From: Rhizobium tropici CIAT 899
GTDB taxonomy: Bacteria > Pseudomonadota > Alphaproteobacteria > Rhizobiales > Rhizobiaceae
Length of the DNA stretch: 64,000 nt
NCBI RefSeq assembly: GCF_000330885.1
Contig: NC_020061.1
Location: 348,717 to 412,716, forward strand
Reading direction: 5' to 3'
The notes under the pieces are model-generated. The model saw only the letters and a list, made by a program, of their open reading frames with translations, had not been told where the DNA came from and made no database searches. This document shows, piece by piece, positions 47,795 through 57,786 of the stretch; the first letter of the stretch is position 1, and every line of letters begins with the position of its first letter. The position numbers and the translations under genes were made by a program.

Positions 47795-49267
47795 TCAGAG
47801 GCCACCCAGGCAAAGGTACTTCATTTCAAGATAGTCCTCGAGGCCGTGGCGGGAGCCTTCACGTCCAATGCCTGACTGCTTGATCCCTCCAAAGGGTGCA
47901 GCCTCCGACGACATGCGGCCGGTGTTAATGCCGACCATCCCGTATTCCAGCGCCTCGGCCACACGCCAGACCCGCCTGAGGTTCGAAGCATAGAAATAGG
48001 CGGCGAGGCCGTAGATCGTATCGTTAGCGTATCGCACGACTTGCTCCGGGTCGTCGAAACGGATGATTGGTGCCAGAGGACCGAAAGTCTCTTCCTGGGC
48101 GATGCGCATTGAGCTGACGACATTTGTAATCACGGTCGGCTCAAAAAATGTTCCGGACGTGCCGATGCGCCGCCCACCACATCGCACTATTGCCCCGTTT
48201 TTGACAGCGTCATCGACATGCGCTTCGATCTTTGTCAGAGCATGATTGTCGATCAGAGGCCCGATCGCGGTGTCCTGTTCAAAGCCGTCGCCAACGCGAA
48301 GTCTTCGCGCGTGCGCGGTGAACTTTTCAGCAAATTCGTCATAGACGCGTTTTTGGACGTACAGCCGATTGGCGGACACGCAGGTCTGCCCAGCATTGCG
48401 AAACTTGGCTCGGATCGGGCCGTCAACGGCGGCGTCGATATCAGCATCGTCGAAGACGATGAAAGGGGCGTTCCCGCCGAGTTCGAAGCTGATGCGCTTG
48501 ATTTGGTCGGAGCACTAGCGCATCAGTAATCGGCCGACTTCGTTCGACCCTGTGAAACTGATCTTTCGCACCTTTGGGTTTGAACACAATTCACGACCGA
48601 TAGCGTCACCCTCTGACGCATAGACGAAATTGAGAACGCCCTCCGGGAAACCAGCTGCACGCGCGAGGGCGAACATGGCCCCGGCAACGAGGGGCGTTTG
48701 CTCAGCGGGCTTCAAGACAACGGTACAGCCAGCGGCAAGCGCCGGCGAAATCTTGCGCGCTACCATCGAGGCCGGAAAGTTCCAAGGGGTAATGGCCCCG
48801 ACAACACCGATTGGTTGCTTGATCACCAGCATACGCCTGTCATTGGAGGGCGCTGAAATGGTCTCGCCGTAAATGCGGTTGGCCTCTTCGGCGTACCATT
48901 AGAGATATGCCGCCGCGTACAAGACTTCCGATTTCGCCTCTCCCAGCGGCTTTCCCATCTCAGCCGTCAAGATCACGGCAAGATCGTCGCTATGTTCGAG
49001 GATCAGCCGGTGCCACTTCCACAGGATGTCCGAGCGCGCCCGGGCGGTGAGCCCAGCCCAAGGCGCTTGGGCAGCATGCGCCTTGTCAATGGCTGCGGAA
49101 ACCTCTTCGGCACTCATGTCCGGCACCTCGGCCAGCAGATCGCCGGTGGACGGGTTAAAGACCGCAAAGCGCTTCATAGATGTAGCCGTGTGCGTGCTAG
49201 GCTCGGATAGGTCGAGGAATTGCTCCGGATTTTTTAGATGCCTCGTTAGCGCAGCAGTGAGCGTCAT
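47795..49267 (-). pseudogene. gabD: gabD-like semialdehyde dehydrogenase with two in-frame stop codons (copy 2)
   Basis: About 490 codons of a GabD-type succinate/glutarate semialdehyde dehydrogenase lie in one continuous frame on the minus strand. It shows AITPWNFPASMVARK, SFTGSNEVGRLLMR, SFELGGNAPFIVFDDAD and the catalytic NAGQTCVSANR. Two nonsense codons break it: TAA at 48899-48901 (AAYL-stop-WYAEEA) and TAG at 48515-48517 (LLMR-stop-CSDQ). There is no indel. The likely ancestral codons are Glu or Gln at the first and Gln (CAG) at the second. It is probably a young pseudogene, unless the stops are suppressed or sequencing errors. The start has AGGAA upstream. Confidence 0.85.
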
Positions 49268-49466
49268 TCCCGTTCTTCCTGTTCCGATCGTCAACGTCTA
49301 CAGCTTTGTTCATCTGAACGTTTATGCTGAACGGGGACGCCGGAGCAATGTTGTTCCTGATCGTTGCGGTGAAGGCGGCGCGCAGCTTGACTGAGAGCGA
49401 TCAAGGTCTCGATTTCACTTTTGCACCTTTCGCCAACGCCTTCCACCGCCAGCAGGGGTAGGGGGT

Positions 49467-49675
49467 CTAGAGGGGGGCGGCATAGATACGTTTGACGTCC
49501 GCGAAGTCGCTGAGTTCAACGAGCAGAACGGTCGCTTTCAACGTCTTCGCATGCTCGCGCTAGGCCTTCGCAAGGGAAGCAAGATTCGTCAAGCACCACT
49601 GTTCGGTCGCCATTGCATTCAACCCTGCGAGATCGCAGCTGAGCAGCCGGGTATTCGTTTCATCACGGATGTCGC
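49467..49675 (-). pseudogene. RidA (YjgF)-family remnant
   Basis: Directly downstream of the citrate synthase stop on the minus strand is part of a RidA-like protein: ATEQWCLTNLASLAKA, then an in-frame TAG (49560-49562), then REHAKTLKATVLLVELSDFADVKRIYAAPL and a stop. RidA proteins deaminate reactive enamines from PLP enzymes. The N-terminal half is missing. Confidence 0.6.
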
Positions 49676-50965
49676 TCAGCGCTTTGAAAGCGGAACGTAT
49701 TCGCGCAGCGGTGCGCCGGTATAGAGCTGGCGCGGGCGGCCGATACGCTGATCCGGATCTTCGATCATCTCGTTCCACTGGGCAATCCAGCCGACGGTGC
49801 GGGCGAGCGCAAATAGTACCGTGAACATGGTCGTGGGGAAGCCGAGCGCCTTCAGCGTGATGCCGGAATAGAAGTCGACATTCGGGTAAAGCTTCTTCTC
49901 GATGAAATAGTCATCGGTCAGCGCGATACGCTCCAGTTCGATCGCGATGTCGAGCAGCGGATCGTCCTTGATGCCGAGTTCGCCGAGGACCTCGTGCGCC
50001 GTCTTCTGCATGATCTTGGCGCGCGGATCGTAGTTCTTGTAAACGCGATGACCGAAGCCCATCAATCGGAACGGATCGTTCTTGTCCTTGGCGCGGGCGA
50101 TATATTCCGGAATGCGGTCGACCGTGCCGATTTCCGTCAGCATGTTGAGCGCAGCTTCGTTGGCGCCGCCATGGGCCGGGCCCCAGAGGCATGCGATGCC
50201 GGCGGCGATGCAAGCAAAGGGATTGGCGCCGGAAGAGCCGGCGAGGCGAACCGTCGAGGTCGATGCGTTCTGTTCATGATCCGCGTGCAGGATGAAGATG
50301 CGGTCCATGGCGCGGGCAAGCACCGGATTGACCACATATTCCTCGCAGGGCACGGCAAAGCACATGCGCAGGAAATTCGACGCATAGTCGAGATCGTTCT
50401 TCGGGTAAACGAAGGGCTGGCCGATATGGTACTTGTAGGCCATGGCGGCAAGCGTCGGCATCTTGGCGATCATACGAAGGCTTGCGACCATGCGCTGGTG
50501 CGGATCGGTGATGTCGGTGGAGTCGTGATAGAAGGCCGACAGAGCGCCGACGCAGCCGCACATGACGGCCATCGGATGCGCATCGCGGCGGAAACCGGTG
50601 AAGAAGCGGGACATTTGTTCATGCACCATGGTGTGGTGCACGACCCGATAGTCGAAGTCCTTCTTCTGGGCTGCGGTCGGCAATTCGCCGTAGAGCAGCA
50701 GGTAACAGACTTCGAGGAAGTCGCCGTGCTCGGCAAGCTGTTCGATCGGATAACCGCGATGCAGCAGAACGCCTTCGTCGCCATCAATAAAGGTGATGCT
50801 GGACTCGCACGACGCAGTCGAAGTGAAGCCAGGATCATAGGTGAACATCTTCGTCTGCTCGTAGAGGGATCCAATGCCGAGGACGTTCGGACCGATCGTG
50901 CTTGATCGAAGTTTCAATTCGGCACTATGGCCGTCGACTAAGACACAAGCATTGTTGTTATCCAT
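49676..50965 (-). CDS. gltA: Citrate synthase
   Basis: This complete 429-residue type II citrate synthase of hexameric bacterial form has [31 protein letters not shown] and the catalytic histidines in [11 protein letters not shown] and [15 protein letters not shown]. The catalytic Asp is in [11 protein letters not shown]. It condenses acetyl-CoA with oxaloacetate. Rhizobium tropici is known to carry an additional plasmid citrate synthase (pcsA), and this gene may be its equivalent. Isocitrate lyase lies upstream, beyond an IS3 element inserted 88 bases before the start. The promoter may therefore be disrupted or replaced. Confidence 0.92.
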   Translation of the reverse strand: MDNNNACVLVDGHSAELKLRSSTIGPNVLGIGSLYEQTKMFTYDPGFTSTASCESSITFIDGDEGVLLHRGYPIEQLAEHGDFLEVCYLLLYGELPTAAQKKDFDYRVVHHTMVHEQMSRFFTGFRRDAHPMAVMCGCVGALSAFYHDSTDITDPHQRMVASLRMIAKMPTLAAMAYKYHIGQPFVYPKNDLDYASNFLRMCFAVPCEEYVVNPVLARAMDRIFILHADHEQNASTSTVRLAGSSGANPFACIAAGIACLWGPAHGGANEAALNMLTEIGTVDRIPEYIARAKDKNDPFRLMGFGHRVYKNYDPRAKIMQKTAHEVLGELGIKDDPLLDIAIELERIALTDDYFIEKKLYPNVDFYSGITLKALGFPTTMFTVLFALARTVGWIAQWNEMIEDPDQRIGRPRQLYTGAPLREYVPLSKR

Positions 50966-51105
50966 GATATTTTTCCTCAGGGCTCGCTAGCTGGGAACTA
51001 ACAGCTGCCGAATGAACTGATCTGTGTTCTAATTGTCTTCCCGCAGAGGGGGTGAACCGCGCCGGGTTTGCCGGAGGCTCCAACTCGTGAGAAAGTGGAG
51101 CCGAT

Positions 51106-51432
51106 ATGAGCAAGACGACCAACAAATTTTCACCTGAAGTTCGTGACCGAGCCATCCGCATGGTTTTGGACCATGAGGCCGAGCATCCATCCCGGTGGGC
51201 GGCAGTTTCATCCATAGCCGCCAAGATTGGCTGCTCGGCACATACGCTGCATGAGTGGGTGAAGAAAGCCGATGTTGACAGCGGCAAACGAGCAGGCCTT
51301 CCAAGCGATGTCGCCGAGAAGATGAAGGCCCTTGAGCGGGAGAACCGCGAGCTTCGACAGGCCAATGAGATTTTGCGTAAGGCGTCGGCTTATTTTGCCC
51401 AGGCGGAGCTCGACCGCCCACTGAAGCGATGA
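51106..51432 (+). CDS. IS3-family OrfA
   Basis: The 108-residue OrfA has a helix-turn-helix ([34 protein letters not shown]) and a leucine zipper region ([25 protein letters not shown]). It overlaps orfB by ATGA. A programmed frameshift normally fuses OrfA and OrfB into the active transposase in this family. Confidence 0.92.
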   Translation: MSKTTNKFSPEVRDRAIRMVLDHEAEHPSRWAAVSSIAAKIGCSAHTLHEWVKKADVDSGKRAGLPSDVAEKMKALERENRELRQANEILRKASAYFAQAELDRPLKR

Positions 51433-52334
51433 TTTCCTTCATCGACGAACACCGCTCAAAGTTCGGGGTCGAGCCGATCTGCAGGCTGCTGCCGATTGCC
51501 CCGTCCACTTACTATGACGCCATCGCCAAGCGCACGGACGTGGACCGCCTGTCGGCCCGCGCTCGTCGCGACGCGGCCATGAAGGTCGAGATACGCCGAG
51601 TGTTCAATGAGAATTTCCAAGTCTACGGCGTGCGGAAAGTATGGCGGCAGTTGCAGCGGGAAGGCTTCGACATAGCTCGATGCACTGTTTCTCGGCTTAT
51701 GAGAATGATGGGTCTTCAGGGCATTATCCGTGGAAAGCCCGTCAAAACGACCGTGTCTGACAAGGCCGCTCTATGTCCGCTCGACCGCGTGAACCGCCAG
51801 TTCTGCGCTCCCGCGCCGAACATGTTGTGGCTTTCCGATTTCACGTATGTAGCCACTTGGCAAGGCTTCGTTTACGTCGCTTTCGTGATCGACGCGTTCG
51901 CCCGCCGCATCGTCGGCTGGCGGGCGAGCCGAACCGCTCATGCGGGTTTCGTCCTCGATGCCCTGGACCAGGCACTCCATGACCGGCGGCCAGTCCATCG
52001 CGGTGGGCTCATCCACCACTCCGACAGGGGTGTTCAATACGTATCGATTAAGTATTCCGAACGGCTGGCGGAGGCAGGCATCGAGCCTTCCGTTGGAAGC
52101 GTCGGCGACAGTTACGACAACGCTCTCGCCGAAACGATCAACGGCCTCTACAAGGCCGAGGTCATCCATCGGCGGGGACCATGGCGCAATTTCGAAGCCG
52201 TGGAGTTCGCCACACTCGAATGGGTGGATTGGTTCAACAACCGGCGTCTTCTGGAGCCCATAGGAAACATTCCGCCTGCCGAAGCCGAAGAACGTTACTA
52301 TGCCATGCTGGACGAGCCAGCCATGGCCGCATAA
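51429..52334 (+). CDS. IS3-family OrfB transposase
   Basis: The 301-residue integrase-like OrfB has the rve domain with the DDE triad: Asp in [14 protein letters not shown], Asp in [16 protein letters not shown] and Glu in [19 protein letters not shown]. The N-terminal region shows [14 protein letters not shown]. The frame is intact. Confidence 0.93.
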   Translation: MISFIDEHRSKFGVEPICRLLPIAPSTYYDAIAKRTDVDRLSARARRDAAMKVEIRRVFNENFQVYGVRKVWRQLQREGFDIARCTVSRLMRMMGLQGIIRGKPVKTTVSDKAALCPLDRVNRQFCAPAPNMLWLSDFTYVATWQGFVYVAFVIDAFARRIVGWRASRTAHAGFVLDALDQALHDRRPVHRGGLIHHSDRGVQYVSIKYSERLAEAGIEPSVGSVGDSYDNALAETINGLYKAEVIHRRGPWRNFEAVEFATLEWVDWFNNRRLLEPIGNIPPAEAEERYYAMLDEPAMAA

Positions 52335-52432
52335 CTTAAACCAAACGGCCTCCGGCAAACCCGGCGCGGTTCAGGGTTCGGAACGAAACTCTTCGAGCGC
52401 AATTGCGACGCGCGATTACAAGAGCTGCGATC

Positions 52433-52612
52433 TTAAGATATCCGGCCGAGCCGGTGATGCAGGTTTGAGTATTTTACTGCCACTGGCTCGTTTTTCACCA
52501 CGTGCAGATAGTGGGCGACAGCTACCCGGATGAGCTCAAAGTCCTCTTGCGAAAAGACAGCCCGCGGTCGCTCCAGCAAGATCGGTTTCTTTTTCTCTTC
52601 GTCGTTCGACAT
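52433..52612 (-). CDS. Small conserved protein downstream of isocitrate lyase
   Basis: The 59-residue protein (MSNDEEKKKPILLERPRAVF, then EDFELIRVAVAHYLHVVKN) has a textbook GGAGGAAG five bases before its ATG. It lies 63 bases after the aceA stop on the same strand. Small proteins of this kind follow aceA in several rhizobia, and no function is known to me. It has no signal or membrane segment. Confidence 0.65.
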   Translation of the reverse strand: MSNDEEKKKPILLERPRAVFSQEDFELIRVAVAHYLHVVKNEPVAVKYSNLHHRLGRIS

Positions 52613-52675
52613 TACTTCCTCCGGTAAGGTAAAGGACGCAGGCCTGCTGCAGGTCCCTTGCAAGGTAGGTCTGCA

Positions 52676-54268
52676 TCAGGCCGCAAACTGGTTCATCGTG
52701 TTATTGGCTCCGCCGGCCTTAAGCGCCGCCTCGCCGGCAAAATACTCTTTGTGATCGTCGCCAATGTCAGAACCAGCCATGTTCTGGTGCTTCGCGCAGG
52801 CAATGCCCTGGCGGATTTCCCTTCGCTGGACGTTGGCGACGTAACCGAGCATGCCCTGCGCGCCGAAATATTCTTTGGCGAGATTGTCCGTCGAGAGCGC
52901 CGTGGTGTGATAGGTCGGCAGCGTAATCAGGTGATGGAAAATGCCGGCGCGTTTGGAGGCGTCATGCTGGAAGGTCCTGATTTTTTCGTCGGCTTCCCGC
53001 GCCAAATCGCTGTCGTCATATTGTTCGCTCATCAGCTTGGCCCTGTCGAACCCAGAGACGTCCCTTCCTTCGCTCTGCCAACCATCAAAAACCTGCTGCC
53101 GGAAATTCAGCGTCCAGTTAAAAGAGGGCGAGTTGTTATAGACCAGCTTGGCATTGGGGATCACCTGCCGGATGCGGTCCATCATGCTCGCGATCTGTTC
53201 GACATGAGGCTTTTCGGTCTCGATCCACAGCAAGTCGGCGCCATTGTTAAGCGCATTGATGCAGTCAATCACGCAGCGGTCGGCGCCTGTGCCTTCACGA
53301 AACTGATAAAGGTTGGAACGCAGCCGCTTCGGCCGCAAGAGCTTCGAGCCGCGCGTGATCAACACGTCGCCGTTGGAGGGTGGCTGGCCGGTGACATCGT
53401 CGCAATCCAGGAAGCCGTTGTACAGGTCGGCGATGTCGCCTTCGCTGACGCTGAAGGCGATCTGCTTGGTAAGGCCTGCGCCGAGTGAATCGGTGCGAGC
53501 CACGATGATGCCGTCGTCGATGCCGAGCTCGAGAAACGCGTAGCGGCATGCGCGGATCTTGGCGACGAATTCCTCGTGCGGAATGGTCACCTTTCCGTCC
53601 TGATGGCCGCACTGCTTTTCATCGGAGACCTGGTTCTCGATCTGCAGCGCGCAGGCGCCGGCTTCAATCAACTTTTTCGCCAGCAGGTAGGTTGCTTCGG
53701 CATTTCCGAAACCTGCATCAATATCAGCAATGATGGGAATGACGTGGGTCTGATGATTGTCGACCGCCTGAACCAGCTGCTGTTCCCGCGCTCGGTCACC
53801 CTCCACCCGGGCTTTGTCGATTTCCCTGAACAACATGCCGAGTTCGCGTGAATCTGCCTGGCGCAAGAAGGTGTAGATCTCCTCGACAAGGGCCGGCACG
53901 CTCGTTTTTTCATGCATGGACTGGTCGGGGAGCGGACCGAACTGCGACCGCAGTGCCGTAACCATCCAACCTGAGAGATAGATGTAACGGCGTTCCGTCG
54001 TGCCGAAGTGCTTTTTCAGCGAGATGACTTTCTGTTGGGCAATAAACCCATGCCAGCATCCGAGCGACTGCGTATATTTGCTCGGGTCTTGATCATAGGC
54101 GCCCATGTCCCGACGCATGATCGCAGCGGTATAGCGCGCAATGTCTAGACCGGTTCTGAATCTGTTCTGAAGGCGCATGCGAGCGACAGCTTCGGCAGTG
54201 AGGCCGGACCATGCGTGGTTTTCGACAATCAAGGTTTTGGCTCCTTCAACACTATCTGAATACGACAT
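52676..54268 (-). CDS. aceA: Isocitrate lyase
   Basis: This 530-residue isocitrate lyase has IADIDAGFGNAEATYLLAKKLIEAG (metal and substrate loop), the catalytic cysteine loop EKQCGHQDGK, and VARTDSLGAG. LVYNNSPSFNWTLNFR completes the family signature. It splits isocitrate into glyoxylate and succinate, the first step of the glyoxylate shunt needed to grow on acetyl-CoA. Malate synthase is not in the window. It is divergent from a ScfR/RamB-type regulator with a dyad between them, and upstream of a second citrate synthase. Confidence 0.93.
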   Translation of the reverse strand: MSYSDSVEGAKTLIVENHAWSGLTAEAVARMRLQNRFRTGLDIARYTAAIMRRDMGAYDQDPSKYTQSLGCWHGFIAQQKVISLKKHFGTTERRYIYLSGWMVTALRSQFGPLPDQSMHEKTSVPALVEEIYTFLRQADSRELGMLFREIDKARVEGDRAREQQLVQAVDNHQTHVIPIIADIDAGFGNAEATYLLAKKLIEAGACALQIENQVSDEKQCGHQDGKVTIPHEEFVAKIRACRYAFLELGIDDGIIVARTDSLGAGLTKQIAFSVSEGDIADLYNGFLDCDDVTGQPPSNGDVLITRGSKLLRPKRLRSNLYQFREGTGADRCVIDCINALNNGADLLWIETEKPHVEQIASMMDRIRQVIPNAKLVYNNSPSFNWTLNFRQQVFDGWQSEGRDVSGFDRAKLMSEQYDDSDLAREADEKIRTFQHDASKRAGIFHHLITLPTYHTTALSTDNLAKEYFGAQGMLGYVANVQRREIRQGIACAKHQNMAGSDIGDDHKEYFAGEAALKAGGANNTMNQFAA

Positions 54269-54358
54269 TTACTCCTCCAAGGGTCGGCCAGTTGTGTGCA
54301 CTGCAATAGCGGGTCGCCGTTTTCTTTTCAGCCGGTGCCTTTGTGATGTTGTCAAACT

Positions 54359-54377
54359 TTACAAGGATATTTTGTAA
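54359..54377. promoter_or_regulatory. Candidate operator between aceA and its regulator
   Basis: TTACAA and TTGTAA form a perfect six-base dyad with a seven-base spacer, 90 bases before aceA and 15 bases before the regulator ATG. The position suits a site for the divergent ScfR/RamB-type protein, possibly autoregulatory. Confidence 0.5.
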
Positions 54378-54392
54378 TGCTGTAATCGGTGT

Positions 54393-55790
54393 ATGGAAAA
54401 ACTCTGCGTTTATCTCGGTCCGCGACTTCGACGCTTGCGGAAAAATCTTGGCCTCACTCAAGCCGACATGGCATCTGACCTCGATGTCTCCCCTTCTTAT
54501 GTCGCGCTCATGGAGGGGAATCAGCGACCAGTTACGGCCGAGATTCTTCTGCGACTTGCGAAGATCTACAAGCTCGACATGTCGCTCTTTGCCGACGACG
54601 GCACGCCCGAAATCCTTGCGCGACTACAATCGACCATGAAGGATCCAATATTCAGTGGCATAGAGATATCACCGCTCGAAGTCGCAGACGTGCTCAGCAG
54701 CTTTCCGGGGTTTGCAGAAGCGATGCTGCGGCTCTACACCTCGTACAAGGAGGAACAGATTGTTCTTGCCGATCAACGACAGGCCGCCCTCGACGGAGGG
54801 ATCGATGAAGGAGCAGATCCTGTTGCGGGCGTGCGACGGTTCCTCGCAGCTCGACGTAATTGCTTTCCTGGCCTTGATGTTGCGGCAGAAAAGTTGGCGG
54901 CGGCGGTGAAGGAGGCTGGCGGGCTTCCATTCTATCTTATGCAACGTCACAATCTTCGAGTGAGACGATTACCAACGGAGATCATGTCAGGATCGGTCCG
55001 CCGACTGGACCGACACAGGCATGAGGTTCTACTTGACGACTGCTTGGATCTGGCAAGCCAAAACTTTCAACTTGCACAGCAACTCGCCTATCTTGAATCC
55101 GAGGGCGATATTCAAAAGTTCGTTCAAGAAGGCAATCTTGCGACAGAGAGTGGGCGACGATTAGCGTACCGGGCGCTCGCAGGCTACTTTGCAGCAGCCG
55201 TTGTCATGCCCTACACGCAATTTGCCAAAGCGGTTGAAGCGCGCCGCTATGATGTCGAAGCGCTCTCGCGTCAATTTGGCACCAGTTTCGAACAGACGGC
55301 ACATCGGCTGACCACACTGCAGAAGCCCGGACAAGAGCGGATCCCCTTCTTCTTTATCCGTGTGGATTCTGCAGGCAACGTGTCCAAGCGCCTCGACAGC
55401 GCAAATTTTCCCTTCGCACGACATGGCGGTGGTTGCCCCCTTTGGACGTTGCACCAGGTTTTTACAACGCCGAGGACGGTGGTAACGCAGTGGCTAGAGT
55501 TGCCGGATGGCCAACTATTTTTTTCGATCGCTCGAACCGTAAGTTCCGGGGGAGGTGCCTTTGGACTTCCGCGCGTCGATCGGGCCGTGGCGCTGGTTTG
55601 CGAAGCCAGCCACGTCGAACGTCTGGTCTATCATAAGGACAACACGTCCGTTGTGCCAACGCCCATCGGCATTACCTGTCGTCTTTGCCAACGCGATAGC
55701 TGCACATCCCGGTCGGAACCGCCAATCGGCCGACAGATCTTGCCTGATCACTACCGGCGCACGGACGCGCCATTTGGGTTTTCCGACTGA
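54393..55790 (+). CDS. ScfR/RamB-type XRE transcriptional regulator
   Basis: The 465-residue protein has an N-terminal XRE helix-turn-helix (LRRLRKNLGLTQADMASDLDVSPSYVALMEGNQR), a central ImmA/IrrE-like DUF955 region, and a C-terminal DUF2083-type domain. The latter ends with CRLCQRDSCTSRSEPPIGRQ. Relatives control acetate, propionate and glyoxylate-shunt genes according to short-chain acyl-CoA status (RamB, MccR, ScfR). Its divergent position beside aceA supports regulation of isocitrate lyase. The frame is intact. Confidence 0.82.
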   Translation: MEKLCVYLGPRLRRLRKNLGLTQADMASDLDVSPSYVALMEGNQRPVTAEILLRLAKIYKLDMSLFADDGTPEILARLQSTMKDPIFSGIEISPLEVADVLSSFPGFAEAMLRLYTSYKEEQIVLADQRQAALDGGIDEGADPVAGVRRFLAARRNCFPGLDVAAEKLAAAVKEAGGLPFYLMQRHNLRVRRLPTEIMSGSVRRLDRHRHEVLLDDCLDLASQNFQLAQQLAYLESEGDIQKFVQEGNLATESGRRLAYRALAGYFAAAVVMPYTQFAKAVEARRYDVEALSRQFGTSFEQTAHRLTTLQKPGQERIPFFFIRVDSAGNVSKRLDSANFPFARHGGGCPLWTLHQVFTTPRTVVTQWLELPDGQLFFSIARTVSSGGGAFGLPRVDRAVALVCEASHVERLVYHKDNTSVVPTPIGITCRLCQRDSCTSRSEPPIGRQILPDHYRRTDAPFGFSD

Positions 55791-55978
55791 GGATGAGGGC
55801 CGCAGGAGGTGCGCCCTCGTGTTGTATCGGCGCCAAGGTGGAACGAATTCGGATCGGCTCCGCCGTTCAATCCGGGATCGTGGCATGTCACTCCTAAAGT
55901 GACGCTCTCTTAGTCAAAAAGCTTCCCGCCAAAGGGCGTCAACCTGTCTATTAATGCAGGTTTCCTGCTTCATCAACG

Positions 55979-56640
55979 TTGTCGGCGCCGCTGAACAAAT
56001 CCTACGTTTCGCGCCATCTGGCCCGCCAATCAGTTCTCCAGTCTCGGCCGGCTAATGTAAGCGGTTGCGATCAGTTGGCTGATGGCGACCCTTTCGACCT
56101 CGGATGTGATGGTCGCATTGGTCCAGGCGTCTTCAACGTCACCTGCATTCATTCTGGCCATTTTCGTCGGGGCGATCGCTGACAACTTTAGCCGACGTAA
56201 GGTGATGATCATTGGCCGAAGCCTTATGATGACCGCGTCCGCCATGCTCACGCTTTCCGTTGCTTTCGACGAAACTGATCCGTGGATCATTCTCGGTTTC
56301 AGTTTTCAGGCTGGCTGCGGCATTGCTCTCCACGATCCCGCCTGGCAGGCATCGGTCGGGGATATCGTCGAACGGCCCCACCTGCCGGGTGCAGTCACGC
56401 TTATTTCTGTCGGGTTCAATACTGTTCGCAGTGTCGGTCCCGCACTGGGAGGGATCGTCGTTGCCTCAGCGAGGCCCCTCTCTGCCTTTGCGATTGCAAC
56501 ATTTGGTTTTGCAGTTCCGCTGATCACCTTGTGGCAAAATAAATGGAAAACGCTTTCCTCATCCTTGCCGCGTGAGGCGATGTTTACAGCTATCTGTGAT
56601 GGCTTGCGCTTCACCGCTATGTCCTCAGAAATCAAGGGAA
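55979..56640 (+). pseudogene. MFS transporter (EntS-like) remnant
   Basis: The remnant begins MSAPLNKS, shifts frame, then reads FRAIWPANQFSSLGRLM, meets TAA (56056-56058) and continues in frame with AVAISWLMATLSTSDVMVALVQ and GAIADNFSRRKVMIIGRSL. This matches the EntS-like MFS exporters. Similarity is lost near 56640 after MSSEIKGTVA, at about half the normal length. It has a frameshift, a stop and a missing 3' half. Confidence 0.72.
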
Positions 56641-57498
56641 CGGTTGCACAGAGCCACTCGCTTTCGGTCGCATTTGGCTGCTCCACGGGCTGGCTGAGTG
56701 CCCGGCCGAAATCAAGTGGATCGATACCTAAAGGAACTGGAAGCTTTGAAAACGCCCAAGGCAGGAACCATAAACATGATGACCCAAGATCAAGAAATTG
56801 CCGTGCATCGCGTCGCCGAGGTTATGCGCGGTTCCAATTCGGCTGTGGGAGGCCTTGGCCGCTGGCCCGAAGGCTGTCGCCGCAGCTCAGCGTGGTTTGC
56901 AAAAAGCGCCGGCGTCTCCCATCATCCCCCAGCTCGACTTCAGCTGTTTGCAAGACATCGGTTCGCATCGGCAAATAGGTATGGTAAATCAATCAGTGGT
57001 AGAGCTTCGTGCTACAGCTATTTCAAAGTGACCGTTGCAATATCAAAATTGAAATTCTACTATGGCTTAGGCGAATTTTCCTTTCATTCGCCAAAGTGGC
57101 TGCACGAGCAGTCACCTTTGGGCCGCCAATAGCCCCTTCGAGGCGGCCCTTCCTTTGTGAGACGTCAACGGCATTTCGAATATTGGAACGAAAAGGATTC
57201 ACATCGGCAAAGTGTTGCCCGCCGTGACCGGCAAGGTCGCTATCAAACCACGCCTCCCTGGCTCCTCTGCGATTCGGTGCCAGACAAGGAATCACGAGCG
57301 CTTCCTGCTACGGCAAGAGGGCAAATCACGAAAGCACTCACTGGAATAAATGTGGTAATTGAAAACCCAGTCGAATGGATACTTGGTTTGGGACGTCGTG
57401 CGCGGGGCTCGAAAGAGAAAATTCAGTGCAACCGTCTGGTGTTTGGATGCCAGCATGGCTACAATCTCAATCGTACGGAATGGGGAGGCTGCACTGAC
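56641..57498 (+). other. Unassigned region upstream of the Hxs operon
   Basis: A plus-strand frame at 56698-57132 is open but matches no family I recognise. A hairpin terminator stands at 57120. The hxs promoter should lie between 57150 and 57498. Confidence 0.35.
57120..57158 (+). terminator. Rho-independent terminator-like hairpin
   Basis: GGGCCGCC pairs perfectly with GGCGGCCC across a 14-base loop and is followed by TTCCTTTGT. It would isolate the hxs operon from upstream transcription. Confidence 0.6.
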
Positions 57499-57786
57499 GT
57501 GAAACCGCAAAACTCTCACACCTCGTCCCCAGAGAAAACTCGCCGCAGTGCGATCGAGCTCGATCCGACATTCCGTCCATATCTCGCAGTGGCTATCGTT
57601 CGGTTTAGTGCGTCGCATCCAGATACAGAAATCGAAATATCGCAAACCATCAGCCTGTTGGATAACGGCGCAGCGCCGAGTGATCTGCTCGTTCGAGAGT
57701 TCCACCACTGTCTGTATCGCGAGAAAATTTATGCCGAGACGCTTCCGCTCAGGCGTGCCCTGGTCGACGGTGTCCTCGGGCGATGA
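57499..57786 (+). CDS. hxsD: His-Xaa-Ser system protein HxsD
   Basis: This 95-residue HxsD is the small companion protein of the His-Xaa-Ser system. The family-typical part reads AIVRFSASHPDTEIEISQTI and LLVREFHHCLYREKIYAETLPLR. GTG at 57499 is chosen because GGGAGG lies about ten bases upstream and the length matches the family. The frame is open further upstream but that part is unlike HxsD. Its stop overlaps hxsB by ATGA. Function is unproven. It is assumed to help the radical SAM enzymes act on HxsA. Confidence 0.8.
   Translation: MKPQNSHTSSPEKTRRSAIELDPTFRPYLAVAIVRFSASHPDTEIEISQTISLLDNGAAPSDLLVREFHHCLYREKIYAETLPLRRALVDGVLGR

Larger units (their letters stand above)
47296..49267. repeat. 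Copy 2 of the duplicated gdhA-terminator-gabD segment
   Basis: This copy begins at TCGTCAGCTACTTCG, matching 11266 onward, and includes the gdhA end, the hairpin terminator and a full-length but broken gabD. Comparison with copy 1 at 11266-13605 is possible up to about 48262. The part beyond has no counterpart in copy 1. Confidence 0.8.
51053..52373 (+). mobile_element. IS3-family insertion sequence with perfect ends
   Basis: The 26-base terminal inverted repeats are identical and begin TGAACCGCGCCGGGTTTGCC. GGG flanks both ends (51050-51052 and 52374-52376), a three-base target duplication. The element is 1321 bases with intact orfA and orfB, so the copy looks recent and potentially active. 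It sits in the upstream region of gltA. Confidence 0.93.

Noticed and set aside
56698..57132. Possible gene of about 144 codons before the Hxs operon
   Set aside because: No recognisable domain, composition or ribosome site convincing enough. Left as an unassigned region.
57157..57498. Extended N-terminus of the HxsD frame (about 114 extra residues)
   Set aside because: The sequence is unlike HxsD, and a GTG with a good ribosome site at 57499 gives the normal family length.
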